A stretch of DNA of 64,000 nucleotides from Candidatus Heimdallarchaeota archaeon LC_2 (GTDB taxonomy: Archaea > Asgardarchaeota > Heimdallarchaeia > Heimdallarchaeales > Kariarchaeaceae). This document shows, in pieces, positions 57,090-64,000 of this stretch (within the stretch, counting starts at the first letter, position 1; each line of letters begins with the position of its first letter). The DNA lies in NCBI GenBank assembly GCA_001940725.1, contig MDVR01000007.1, positions 14,213 through 78,212 of the forward strand. The letters are read 5' to 3'. The notes below the pieces were generated by a model that was not told where the DNA came from, did no database searches, and saw only the letters and a list, made by a program, of their open reading frames with translations. Both the position numbers and the translations under genes were made by a program.

Positions 57090-57340
57090 TTATTACTAAT
57101 AAGTCTATTTTTTATATAAGGAAGATGTACCTTATTAAAAGTAAAATAAGATTCTTTTTGTTACAAAAAATATGGTTCAAATATAATCAAAATAAATAAT
57201 TGTAAATTAATTTTGTATTAAAATGTAAATTTAAACCATGAATTCATTATTTTTGATGGGTATATAAGATATTCTCCAATCTATAAAGCCCCCTCATATA
57301 ATATTATCTCACTTTCTAATATGCGTTTATTGACCAAACC
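57090..57340. other. AT-rich intergenic region upstream of TFB
   Basis: About 250 bp between the DUF1579-like gene start (minus strand) and the TFB promoter. It must hold the promoter of the minus-strand gene. No tRNA, ORF or inverted repeat stands out. Confidence 0.4.
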
Positions 57341-57350
57341 TTTATATAAG
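57341..57350 (+). promoter_or_regulatory. TATA box with BRE of the TFB gene
   Basis: TTTATATAAG preceded by CCAAACC, the form of an archaeal TATA box with purine-rich BRE. Transcription should begin near 57375. That would leave a leader of about 105 bases before the TFB start codon at 57481, long for an archaeal gene. Confidence 0.7.
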
Positions 57351-57388
57351 TAGGTGCGCAATTAAAAGAATAGAGAAGTATCATTTTG

Positions 57389-57480
57389 ATACCGTTGGAA
57401 TCTAGATGATCGAATTCTTTAATAATTTTGGAATTCGTGATACAAACGGTCTATGAAACAACATCTGGAGGAAAAAAATT
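57389..57480 (+). promoter_or_regulatory. Structured 5' leader of TFB with upstream mini-ORF and SD
   Basis: Between the TATA box and the TFB start, ACCGTT (57391-57396) can pair with AACGGT (57445-57450). Inside this, CGAATTC (57411-57417) pairs perfectly with GAATTCG (57431-57437). A 17-codon ORF starts at ATG 57453 and ends at TAA 57504-57506, overlapping the TFB start in another frame. The Shine-Dalgarno GGAGG (57467-57471) serves the TTG start. Such a leader could tune TFB translation. Confidence 0.5.
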
Positions 57481-58431
57481 TTGAGCACCTCAGCCAACAA
57501 ACCTAATAGTAATACCAATGCCACTGGTCTTATATGTCCAGAATGTGGATCAAAAAATTTGATTGTCGATAAAACCCGAGGAGAAACAATCTGTAGAGAA
57601 TGCGGGACAGTAGTCGACGACTTACTAATTGATGATGCACCAGAATGGAGAGCTTATAATTCTTCTGAAAGAGAGAGTAGGTCAAGAATAGGTGCACCTA
57701 CAACTTATACAATACACGATAAAGGTTTATCAACTCAAATCGGTAGTGAAGATAGGGATGTATTTGGACAGAAATTATCTGCAAGTGCAAGAAATCGATT
57801 TCATAGACTAAGAAAATGGAATGCTAGAAGTAGAATTCATTCATCAAGTGATAGAAATCTTACCAAGGCAATGCGAGAATTAGACAGATTAGCAAGTCAA
57901 ATGACTTTACCAAAAACGGTGAAAGAAACAGCTTCTATTATTTACAGAAAAGCATTACAAGCAAATTTAATTCGAGGAAGATCTATTGAAGAAATGATTT
58001 CAGCAGCCACTTATGCGGCAGCCAGACAAAGGCATCTACCAAGAACCCTTGATGAAATTGCAAGTCATTCTAGAATCAGCAAGAAAGATTTAGGTCGTGC
58101 TTATAGACTATTAATAACTGAATTAAAACTTAATATCCCCCTTGCAGATCCAATTAACTATATTGTTAGGTTTGCATCCGAATTAGGTTTAAGTGGAGTT
58201 GTAGCTGCAGAGGCCAGAGATATCGTTCTCAGAGCCAAAAGTCAAAGATTAGCAATGGGTAAGGACCCTGTATCATTAGCAGCAGCAAGTATTTACATTG
58301 CTGGAATTCTACATAGTCAACAATTAACTCAGCAAGGTATTGCAGATGTTGCCGGCGTAACAGAAGTAACAATTAGAAATAGATACAAAGAACTGGTTAA
58401 GAAATTAGAAATTACAGCACCGCTCTATTAA
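57481..58431 (+). CDS. tfb: Transcription initiation factor IIB (TFB)
   Basis: The archaeal TFIIB homologue, which joins TBP-bound promoters to RNA polymerase. The 316 residues have the N-terminal zinc ribbon (CPECGS ... CRECGTVVDD, about 19-42), the B-reader region (APEWRAYNSSERESRSRIG), and two cyclin-like repeats (about 115-205 and 210-305), with the recognition helix QQGIADVAGVTEVTIRNRYKEL near the end. The start is TTG 57481, because a GGAGG site sits 9 bp upstream and no ATG fits. A HEAT-repeat protein follows 54 bp later. TFB is the clearest evidence that the window is archaeal. Confidence 0.97.
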   Translation: MSTSANKPNSNTNATGLICPECGSKNLIVDKTRGETICRECGTVVDDLLIDDAPEWRAYNSSERESRSRIGAPTTYTIHDKGLSTQIGSEDRDVFGQKLSASARNRFHRLRKWNARSRIHSSSDRNLTKAMRELDRLASQMTLPKTVKETASIIYRKALQANLIRGRSIEEMISAATYAAARQRHLPRTLDEIASHSRISKKDLGRAYRLLITELKLNIPLADPINYIVRFASELGLSGVVAAEARDIVLRAKSQRLAMGKDPVSLAAASIYIAGILHSQQLTQQGIADVAGVTEVTIRNRYKELVKKLEITAPLY

Positions 58432-58484
58432 ATCGATTTACCCAACATAAATAATTTATTCATACCTTAATTATTGAAAATAGG

Positions 58485-59195
58485 ATGTCAGCTGGTACAC
58501 TAAAAGATGTCATGGATCGGTTGTATTCAATCGATGCAAATGAGAGAGTAAAAGCAGCCAATGAAATTGGGGAAATTGGAACTGAAAAAGAAGCACCTAT
58601 CGTCCTGAAAGTTGCTCATGAAGATGAGACAAGTACCGTAAGACAAATGGCTATTCAGTCGTATTTTGAAATATTAAAGGAAAAAGCCTATGAAGATATT
58701 CTCAAAGCAGCAAAATCCCACTTTGATCAGTATGTAAGGATATATGCAATTAGCATTCTTGGAAAATTAGATCAAAATCAAGTTTCTGAGCCTCTTCTTG
58801 AATTAATGAAAGATGAAGATCCCAAAATAAGGGCGACAGTTGTTAAATCGATGATACATGCTAATACCATTCAAAACGCAAAACACCTAGAAACATTTTT
58901 TGAAAATGAAACACATATGTTAACGCAGTGTAATATTATAGAAGCTTGGGCTATTTGGAACTATAAACAAGCAAAAGGGAAAATCAACAAGCTCTTTGAA
59001 AATACTGATAAAATGGAATCCCAAATCGAATTAAAAACGATATCACTTTTTACTTTGGCTTTATTTGGAGATAAAAAAGCACTGAAAGAATTGAAAGAGG
59101 GTAATATTGATACTTATTACCGTATCAAAGTAGATTCTAAGCATTTTACTGGTAGAAAGGGGTTGGTAAAAGCATTGGAATTATTGAAAAATTAG
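58485..59195 (+). CDS. HEAT-repeat protein
   Basis: A 236-residue helical protein. The N-terminal two-thirds has HEAT-like repeats (VKAANEIGEIGTEKEAPIVLKVAHED, VRQMAIQSYFEILKE, VRIYAISILGKLDQNQVSEPLLELMKDED, IRATVVKSMIHA), the rest is divergent helices ending YRIKVDSKHFTGRKGLVKALEL. Such proteins bind others. It follows TFB by 54 bp in the same direction, so it may share its transcript. It is related only in type to the HEAT protein at 37147-37746. Confidence 0.8.
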   Translation: MSAGTLKDVMDRLYSIDANERVKAANEIGEIGTEKEAPIVLKVAHEDETSTVRQMAIQSYFEILKEKAYEDILKAAKSHFDQYVRIYAISILGKLDQNQVSEPLLELMKDEDPKIRATVVKSMIHANTIQNAKHLETFFENETHMLTQCNIIEAWAIWNYKQAKGKINKLFENTDKMESQIELKTISLFTLALFGDKKALKELKEGNIDTYYRIKVDSKHFTGRKGLVKALELLKN

Positions 59196-59281
59196 TTGTA
59201 AGTCTTCATAAGTATTCAAATTTAGTATACTCTTTTTGTCAGTTTGATGTGATTTATTAATTCACAGGTTAATATTAAATT

Positions 59282-59767
59282 GTGCTAGATACCGGGCTTC
59301 TTCGTCTCGAACTAATTCCAGGTAAGAATATTTCTAATATTTGTGAATCACATGAGGGAATTGTTCTATTTGTAGTGCCAAATCTTATTGATGTTATATC
59401 AGAAATTGAATTAAAATATATACAAGATCATTACAACAGATTCAAGAAAATGAATTGGGAAATCGTAGTAATCACTGTCGATACTGAGGAGGAGATTGAA
59501 TTATTTCAAACAAGGAATAAGCCTCAATTTATAATTTACAGAGATTATGATCTGACATTTTGTAAGTCACTTGGAATAATAGGAGAAGATGACGTACCAT
59601 TAAGACGAACCTTGATTATAGACAAAAAACACGCAATTAGAAGAATTTTTAAGCAAATATTACCTAAAGAACATACTCAAGAAATAATTAAGTGGATTGA
59701 ATTAAACTCTCATCAAGCGATGACTATTCTTCAAAATGGTACTGGTAATAATAAAAAAGAAATTTAA
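59282..59767 (+). CDS. Thioredoxin-fold/peroxiredoxin-like protein without active cysteine
   Basis: A 161-residue protein with the order of an AhpC-type peroxiredoxin: strand VLFVVPNLIDVISE where the peroxidatic PxxxTxxC would sit, then a helix, the strand WEIVVITVDTEEEIELF, FIIYRDYDLTFCKSLGI and LRRTLIIDKKHAIRRIFKQILP. The peroxidatic Cys is replaced by Ser and the Thr by Asp, so peroxidase activity is unlikely. It may be a structural relative. Start GTG 59282. It converges with the PIG-L gene, with a few bases of overlap (59764-59767). Confidence 0.65.
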   Translation: MLDTGLLRLELIPGKNISNICESHEGIVLFVVPNLIDVISEIELKYIQDHYNRFKKMNWEIVVITVDTEEEIELFQTRNKPQFIIYRDYDLTFCKSLGIIGEDDVPLRRTLIIDKKHAIRRIFKQILPKEHTQEIIKWIELNSHQAMTILQNGTGNNKKEI

Positions 59768-60474
59768 GTAAATAATTTTCCTACTGACGACCCTCGCATA
59801 ACTAATCTAAAGACTTCAGCGAATTTCACCCCAGCTAACAAACCATTTTGAACCATAGAACTTTGTTTGAAATCACCAACAGGCCAGTCACCATAAGCTT
59901 CAATATAAATATCGATAAAATCTTTTATTCGATCTTGTTGATGGGTTACATCAATGAATTTTAAACGAGTATTATTATTTGATGTGAAATCCACATAGGT
60001 GTAAAAATCAATTCTCTCTCTATGTGGAGGAAAATTACTACCATTTCGTTTGTATCTAGCATAACTTGTTGCATCCCTGACTAAATCCGCACAATTACGA
60101 TGATCTGGATGACCTCCACCAACAGATTCATATTTTCCCCAAGTGATAATAATGTGTGGCTGAATTTCTTTTATTAATTCAGCAACCTTATACCCATTTT
60201 CTACAGTATATGCTATATTCGAATCTTCAAAATCCAAATATTTAACTTTCACACCTATCAGGTTCTCAATTTTTTCAGTATGGATCTTTCTCTTCCTAAC
60301 AACTTCCTCGGAATTTCCTTCAACGGTCGTTGAATTTTCACCCTTTGTCAAAAAAGCCAAATATACATTATGTCCATCATCTGCATAGTTTGCCAATGTT
60401 CCTACACAACCGAGTTCATCATCAGCATGTGCAAATATTGCTAGCACTGTTTTTTTATCGGTTTCAGTTTTCAT
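59764..60474 (-). CDS. PIG-L/LmbE family deacetylase
   Basis: A 236-residue zinc-dependent deacetylase of the LmbE family, which acts on N-acetylglucosamine-type substrates in glycolipids or in small thiols such as bacillithiol/mycothiol. The metal block is FAHADDELGCVGTLA (usually AHPDDE), and GGHPDHRNC gives the second. Length and motif order are typical. The Pro-to-Ala change in the first block is unusual but leaves the metal ligands. Its 3' end touches that of the peroxiredoxin-like gene. Confidence 0.88.
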   Translation of the reverse strand: MKTETDKKTVLAIFAHADDELGCVGTLANYADDGHNVYLAFLTKGENSTTVEGNSEEVVRKRKIHTEKIENLIGVKVKYLDFEDSNIAYTVENGYKVAELIKEIQPHIIITWGKYESVGGGHPDHRNCADLVRDATSYARYKRNGSNFPPHRERIDFYTYVDFTSNNNTRLKFIDVTHQQDRIKDFIDIYIEAYGDWPVGDFKQSSMVQNGLLAGVKFAEVFRLVMRGSSVGKLFT

Positions 60475-60689
60475 AATTTTTCATGCATGAATTTCTATTT
60501 CAAAGACTCGGTAAGGGTAATATCATTTTCATTTTTTTGTCGCAATATTAATATTCTTTATGATCATTTTCTTATATAATTTGATAATTATTTAGAATTC
60601 AAGTTCTGCAACTCCATATCTGATGTCACCAACACTTCATTTCTCTTTTAAAAAAAGATAAATCAAATTGAAATGGATCTTGTCCAATA

Positions 60690-60925
60690 ATGAACGGTGC
60701 TTCCTTCTGCTTCTCATCCTACTGGAGTTAACAAAGACAGCGTTTCCGTGATTTTTTACCATTGGTTGATCATTTTCAGTCCGTGAGCTGAGTACCAGCG
60801 CTTCTGAATTAACAGGGTAGGATAACCAATATGGTCTTTCGATACGCTCCTACTCTACCGTTCTCCTCCCTAAATTGTAGGAAGAAGTGACAGGGAGACA
60901 CTTACCTAGCCCTCTTACACCTTTA
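60690..60925 (-). ncRNA. Candidate structured RNA, family not identified
   Basis: A non-coding stretch richer in G and C than its surroundings, with nested inverted repeats. GAACGGT 60692-60698 pairs with ACCGTTC 60857-60863. Inside, TCCTAC 60717-60722 pairs with GTAGGA 60817-60822, TTCAG 60775-60779 with CTGAA 60804-60808, and GCTG 60787-60790 with CAGC 60796-60799. To the right, AAGTG 60885-60889 pairs with CACTT 60899-60903. On the minus strand the 5' part reads GGGCTAGG then CCCTGT, which resembles the Alu end of archaeal SRP RNA. I could not find the SRP helix-8 core nor RNase P signatures. TATA-like DNA at 61024-61031 supports the minus strand, but the strand remains uncertain. Confidence 0.45.
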
Positions 60926-61036
60926 GTTACTAAACGTAGAAATGTAATGTAAATAGTCTAAGGATTGTCTCAACCATGATTGCGTGTTATACTAGTTTAA
61001 AGAACTGAAACTCAAATTGTGATTTTATATAACATT

Positions 61037-61831
61037 TCAACTATGCGATCTATTTATCGGTGGTAAAGGTAACACTCCAGTCTCTTTTGAAAAAGGAAAA
61101 ATTTGCTGACTCTCAGTGACGGCGTTTTCTCTCAGATAAGGAGAGAAAAAATCTGTGTTTTTCTTTATTGGAAAAATAACACCTGATGAAATAAAATTAG
61201 CTGGCGGTAAGATCACAATATCGGTATTAGTTTTACTTTTTAATGTAACAAATGCCATTATTCTGACTTTCTCAAAATTATTTCCTCTGAATATGAAGGA
61301 AGGGTGCTCATGACTCAAAATTATAATTTCACATTCGGTGTTTGAATTATCTTCATGTCCGTGAAAAATACATATTGGAGGTTCGCAAATGTTATCACAA
61401 ATGGTGATATTATTGTGTTGGATGTGGCGTAAAGATTGCCGAAGCAATACATCATGATTACCTTTTATTAGAGTAATTTGTAAATCTGCTACACGAGAAT
61501 CATTCAAAAAATATTGCAATGAGTTAATTTCCTGCCCATTGGTTCCAAAAATTTCATGTTTTATATCCCCATTTAACACAAGATTATCTATTGTAATAGT
61601 CTTTCTAATATCTGAAATTGTTCTTAATAAGTATTCAGCCAGTATTGATTTTTCAGTTGAAACATCACAATCTAATAATCCAATTGCGTATTCTTGACCA
61701 AAATGTAAATCACCAAAAACAAGTGTCTTCGATTGTTTTATTAAAAGGAAAGGAGTTCCTGAAATAATTGCTAACTTCTCATTCAAATCAAATTGAGAAT
61801 ACAATGGGTGATTACATTCTTGTTGAATCAT
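61037..61831 (-). CDS. Calcineurin-like metallophosphoesterase
   Basis: A 264-residue phosphoesterase with the two-metal motifs in order: FGDLHFGQ, LNGDIKHE, IKGNHDVLL, FHGHED and LSHEHPS. The pattern resembles the MJ0037/SbcD-like subgroup, whose members cleave phosphodiesters and are often linked with DNA repair or nucleotide signalling. A partner could not be found. The gene starts 11 bp after the KaiC-like gene stop, so the two are likely one operon. The C-terminus is Ser/Pro-rich and probably flexible. TATA-like DNA lies right after its stop, for the candidate RNA gene. Confidence 0.88.
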   Translation of the reverse strand: MIQQECNHPLYSQFDLNEKLAIISGTPFLLIKQSKTLVFGDLHFGQEYAIGLLDCDVSTEKSILAEYLLRTISDIRKTITIDNLVLNGDIKHEIFGTNGQEINSLQYFLNDSRVADLQITLIKGNHDVLLRQSLRHIQHNNITICDNICEPPICIFHGHEDNSNTECEIIILSHEHPSFIFRGNNFEKVRIMAFVTLKSKTNTDIVILPPANFISSGVIFPIKKNTDFFSPYLRENAVTESQQIFPFSKETGVLPLPPINRSHS

Positions 61832-61842
61832 AGTATCTTCAT

Positions 61843-62625
61843 TTAATCTAAATCTTCAATTCTTCCACCAAAGAAACGGAAACGTTTCTTTCTACCAGCG
61901 AGTTCGGCCTTTCCCTTAATCATAACGATTTCAACTTGCTGAATAGGATCACTAAAATTTGGATCATCAACACGAGTAACACTCAGAATTCCATCTGTCA
62001 TATGTTCAATAGCTCGAACAAACATAGGGTCATGTGCATCTGCATTTAGAGATATCAAAGTGGTAGAATTTTCTACTTTATCCATTGCCCTTCTATTTTG
62101 AAGAAAACTGAATACCATTTTATTGTTACCAACTGTGTTAATGATAGAAGATAAACTCATGACCGCACCCCGTATTCCTACTGTTGGACCTTTTTGAACA
62201 TGTAGTAAAGAACGTCTTATAGCCTCATTTACCTCACGAGGCTCAGTAATATCAGCTATTCGCTCAATACCAATACCTTCATCTTCTACGGATATAACTG
62301 AAGAGAGTCCAGTTTGGAATGATCCTGAAAATGCATCAATAAACCTCAATCTACCAGTACGTAGTTCCATATCAGGATTACGCCCAAAACCTTGAAAAAT
62401 ACGCTTATAGTGATCAAATGTTTGTTCAGTAGATAATAAGTAAGTATAATCCATACTTTGTAATCCATTTGCAAGGAAACTGAGAATAAATGGGTCCGCA
62501 TCAGCACCAATGGTTTGCTCCACTACTAAGGTCGCACCGCGTGCTAATCCACCACCTAATGCTTCATCTAGGGAAGGTAAACCAAATTTACATAAATTGG
62601 TTGTTGGTGTAAAAGTTCCGAACAT
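61843..62625 (-). CDS. KaiC/RadA-like protein with degenerate P-loop
   Basis: A 260-residue RecA-fold protein. The start of the domain is recognisable (LPSLDEALGGGLARGATLVVEQ), but the Walker A that should follow (GSGKT) is replaced by TIGADADPFILSF, with no Lys and no Ser/Thr pair. The later strand ISLNADAHDPMFVRAIEHMTDGILSV matches the KaiC-type end. ATP binding is therefore doubtful. Similar degenerate KaiC-like proteins occur in archaea with unknown roles, perhaps as binding partners of active family members. It is co-directional with the metallophosphoesterase (11 bp) and with the Ala/Pro-rich repeats to its right (about 100 bp). Confidence 0.7.
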   Translation of the reverse strand: MFGTFTPTTNLCKFGLPSLDEALGGGLARGATLVVEQTIGADADPFILSFLANGLQSMDYTYLLSTEQTFDHYKRIFQGFGRNPDMELRTGRLRFIDAFSGSFQTGLSSVISVEDEGIGIERIADITEPREVNEAIRRSLLHVQKGPTVGIRGAVMSLSSIINTVGNNKMVFSFLQNRRAMDKVENSTTLISLNADAHDPMFVRAIEHMTDGILSVTRVDDPNFSDPIQQVEIVMIKGKAELAGRKKRFRFFGGRIEDLD

Positions 62626-62731
62626 CGATATGTCATAGTAAAATTATTTAATGAAAAGGTTTGTTCGTTTCAAAAGGAATTTTCATTAGATCAATTAATA
62701 AAATGTGGAGAATGTTTAAAGTAAAGTTTCA

Positions 62732-63289
62732 TTATTTCTTAAAGGCTTGTTTTAATCTAGCTTGAAGTTGACTTTTCATATCTTCTGCTGAAACTGGTTT
62801 ATCTCCATCTTCATTATCATCATCAGACGGGGGTGTACCATCCTTTTTCGGAGTTTTCTTTAATCCAGCTAAAGCTTGTTTTGGATCAAAACCTAGTGGC
62901 CCACTTCCAGAGTCTTTTTCTTTAACTGGAGCTTTTTTTAGTCCAGCTAATGCTTCCTTGGGATCAAAACCGGCTGCACCGACTTCAGAAGCTATTTCCT
63001 CTACAGGTGCTTTTTTAAGACCAGCTAATGCTTCTGCAGGGTTAAAACCCATTGACCCACCTCCTGAAGGAGGTGCCGCAGATAGGCTTGGACCTGCTGA
63101 TGGAGCGGGGGCGGATTCAAGACTAGGACCTGGTGCAGGTGCTACAGGTGCCGCAGATAAATTTGGACCTGCTGATGGAGCGGGGGCGGATTCAAGACTC
63201 GGACCGGGGGCTGCTGCTGCGGGTGCTACGGGGGCAGCGGATAAGTTTGGACCAATAACAGTAACAAATTCTTGAGGTTTAATGGTCAA
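62732..63289 (-). CDS. Ala/Pro-rich protein with three FxPxxALAGLKK motifs, intact C-terminal copy
   Basis: A 185-residue product of the first repeat unit. The N-terminal third is Ala/Pro/Gly/Ser-rich (repeated PNLSAAPVAP and GPSLESAPAPS), likely unstructured. Three copies of a short motif follow: GFNPAEALAGLKKAP, GFDPKEALAGLKKAP and GFDPKQALAGLKKTP. An acidic stretch (DDDNEDGD) and a basic amphipathic helix ending QARLKQAFKK complete it. The TTG at 63287-63289 is the only start available; in the original gene it may be an ATG just beyond the repeat junction. It resembles eukaryote-like linear-motif proteins in layout. DNA is much richer in G and C than its surroundings. Confidence 0.55.
   Translation of the reverse strand: MTIKPQEFVTVIGPNLSAAPVAPAAAAPGPSLESAPAPSAGPNLSAAPVAPAPGPSLESAPAPSAGPSLSAAPPSGGGSMGFNPAEALAGLKKAPVEEIASEVGAAGFDPKEALAGLKKAPVKEKDSGSGPLGFDPKQALAGLKKTPKKDGTPPSDDDNEDGDKPVSAEDMKSQLQARLKQAFKK
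62754..63288. repeat. Tandem 535-bp repeat, unit 1
   Basis: This unit is repeated at 63289-63823 and again, cut by the window edge, from 63824. Units 1 and 2 differ at a single base (A at 62807, T at 63342) over 535 bp; unit 3 agrees with unit 2 as far as it goes. The shared sequence begins with AATCTAG, a likely micro-homology at the junctions. 535 is not a multiple of three, so each junction shifts the reading frame. Confidence 0.93.
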
Positions 63290-63824
63290 ATCTAGCTTGA
63301 AGTTGACTTTTCATATCTTCTGCTGAAACTGGTTTATCTCCTTCTTCATTATCATCATCAGACGGGGGTGTACCATCCTTTTTCGGAGTTTTCTTTAATC
63401 CAGCTAAAGCTTGTTTTGGATCAAAACCTAGTGGCCCACTTCCAGAGTCTTTTTCTTTAACTGGAGCTTTTTTTAGTCCAGCTAATGCTTCCTTGGGATC
63501 AAAACCGGCTGCACCGACTTCAGAAGCTATTTCCTCTACAGGTGCTTTTTTAAGACCAGCTAATGCTTCTGCAGGGTTAAAACCCATTGACCCACCTCCT
63601 GAAGGAGGTGCCGCAGATAGGCTTGGACCTGCTGATGGAGCGGGGGCGGATTCAAGACTAGGACCTGGTGCAGGTGCTACAGGTGCCGCAGATAAATTTG
63701 GACCTGCTGATGGAGCGGGGGCGGATTCAAGACTCGGACCGGGGGCTGCTGCTGCGGGTGCTACGGGGGCAGCGGATAAGTTTGGACCAATAACAGTAAC
63801 AAATTCTTGAGGTTTAATGGTCAA
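63279..63824 (-). CDS. Copy 2 of the Ala/Pro-rich gene, truncated at the repeat junction
   Basis: The same 178 residues as the copy at 62732-63289, with one change in the acidic stretch (Asp to Glu), but its end is FDH and a stop instead of LKQAFKK. The repeat junction shifts the frame and replaces the last seven residues. Without the basic end helix the product may not work. If the array is real, only the last copy on the minus strand (62732-63289) keeps the full protein; if the array is an assembly error, this copy does not exist. Confidence 0.35.
   Translation of the reverse strand: MTIKPQEFVTVIGPNLSAAPVAPAAAAPGPSLESAPAPSAGPNLSAAPVAPAPGPSLESAPAPSAGPSLSAAPPSGGGSMGFNPAEALAGLKKAPVEEIASEVGAAGFDPKEALAGLKKAPVKEKDSGSGPLGFDPKQALAGLKKTPKKDGTPPSDDDNEEGDKPVSAEDMKSQLQARFDH
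63289..63823. repeat. Tandem 535-bp repeat, unit 2
   Basis: Second unit of the tandem array, directly joined to units 1 and 3 with no spacer. It is identical to unit 1 except for T in place of A at 63342. Confidence 0.93.
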
Positions 63825-64000
63825 ATCTAGCTTGAAGTTGACTTTTCATATCTTCTGCTGAAACTGGTTTATCTCCTTCTTCATTATCATCATCAGACGG
63901 GGGTGTACCATCCTTTTTCGGAGTTTTCTTTAATCCAGCTAAAGCTTGTTTTGGATCAAAACCTAGTGGCCCACTTCCAGAGTCTTTTTCTTTAACTGGA
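63814..64000 (-). CDS. Copy 3 of the Ala/Pro-rich gene, 5' end outside the window
   Basis: C-terminal part of a third copy, in the same frame and with the same FDH-type truncated end as copy 2. It includes the acidic stretch and parts of the last ALAGLKK motif. The start lies beyond the right edge. Whether further copies follow cannot be seen. Confidence 0.3.
   Translation of the reverse strand, partial: PVKEKDSGSGPLGFDPKQALAGLKKTPKKDGTPPSDDDNEEGDKPVSAEDMKSQLQARFDH
63824..64000. repeat. Tandem 535-bp repeat, unit 3 (partial)
   Basis: The first 177 bp of a third unit, identical to unit 2 over that length, running off the window edge. Confidence 0.9.

Noticed and set aside
60690..60925. Assigning the structured region firmly to RNase P RNA or SRP RNA
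   Set aside because: The universal RNase P P4 sequences were not found on either strand, and the SRP helix-8 GGAA loop with its AGCAG side was not convincing, so only a candidate RNA is reported.
62958..63275. Plus-strand frame of 105 codons in the repeat (also 63493-63810)
   Set aside because: It is a mirror of the Ala/Pro-rich minus-strand gene; GC-rich low-complexity coding DNA often leaves the opposite strand open.
62754..64000. CRISPR array or satellite
   Set aside because: The units are 535 bp, joined without spacers and encode protein, unlike CRISPR repeats of 25-40 bp separated by unique spacers.

Overview
The window looks like part of a low-GC (roughly one third GC) archaeal chromosome. 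The best single marker is a complete transcription factor B gene (57481-58431) with a TATA box and BRE-like bases upstream. Further support comes from winged-helix regulators and several surface proteins with a signal peptide at one end and a single membrane anchor with a basic tail at the other. The mixture of archaeal information genes with bacterial-looking metabolism (AcnA-type aconitase, class II fumarase, isocitrate lyase, acyl-CoA synthetase, enoyl-CoA hydratase, imidazolonepropionase) and repeat proteins (LRR, HEAT) would fit an Asgard archaeon of the Heimdallarchaeia kind. That assignment is an inference and no marker here proves it.

Layout. 1-2.8 kb: isoleucyl-tRNA synthetase, running off the left edge. 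2.8-3.8 kb: AT-rich gap. 3.8-9.8 kb: a DoxX-like membrane protein, two small secreted surface proteins, a large protein joining an extracellular beta-helix to a cytoplasmic winged helix, and adenosine deaminase. 9.9-11.1 kb: a lone TnpB with hairpins at its 3' end. 11.2-22.5 kb: aconitase, DegV, acyl-CoA synthetase, HutI, a duplicated-HTH regulator and two PLP aminotransferases. 22.5-29.2 kb: a small zinc protein, an ACT-domain protein, a 795-residue surface protein, a membrane iron-sulfur protein and two small proteins. 29.3-33.2 kb: a TetR / ABC exporter operon behind four operator palindromes. 33.3-41.9 kb: a three-repeat surface protein, a tandem ribbon-helix-helix regulator, an LRR protein, RidA, a HEAT protein, an AOR plus hydroxyacid dehydrogenase pair and two unknown proteins. 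41.9-47.4 kb: a four-gene minus-strand cluster (FtsX-like permease, ATPase, coiled-coil protein, large secreted protein). 47.6-57.1 kb: NmrA-like reductase, GNAT protein, fumarase, a broken surface-protein remnant, nucleotidyltransferase, enoyl-CoA hydratase, isocitrate lyase and small proteins. 57.3-62.6 kb: TFB with a structured leader, a HEAT protein, a redox-fold protein, a PIG-L deacetylase, a candidate structured RNA, a metallophosphoesterase and a KaiC-like protein. 62.7-64 kb: a 535-bp tandem repeat carrying copies of an Ala/Pro-rich gene.

How the genes fit together. The metabolic genes point to a heterotroph using fatty acids, amino acids (histidine, transamination) and nucleosides, with parts of the TCA and glyoxylate routes; malate synthase is not in the window. 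A second theme is the cell surface: five intact anchored secreted proteins, one decayed one, two lipoprotein-type ABC systems and a membrane-spanning transcription regulator. No rRNA, no convincing tRNA and no CRISPR array was found.

Most worth a second look: the beta-helix / membrane / winged-helix protein, the four-gene ABC cluster, the operator arrays next to TetR, ribbon-helix-helix and isocitrate lyase genes, the TFB leader, the unassigned structured RNA near 60.8 kb and the tandem repeat at the right edge, which may be real or an assembly artefact.
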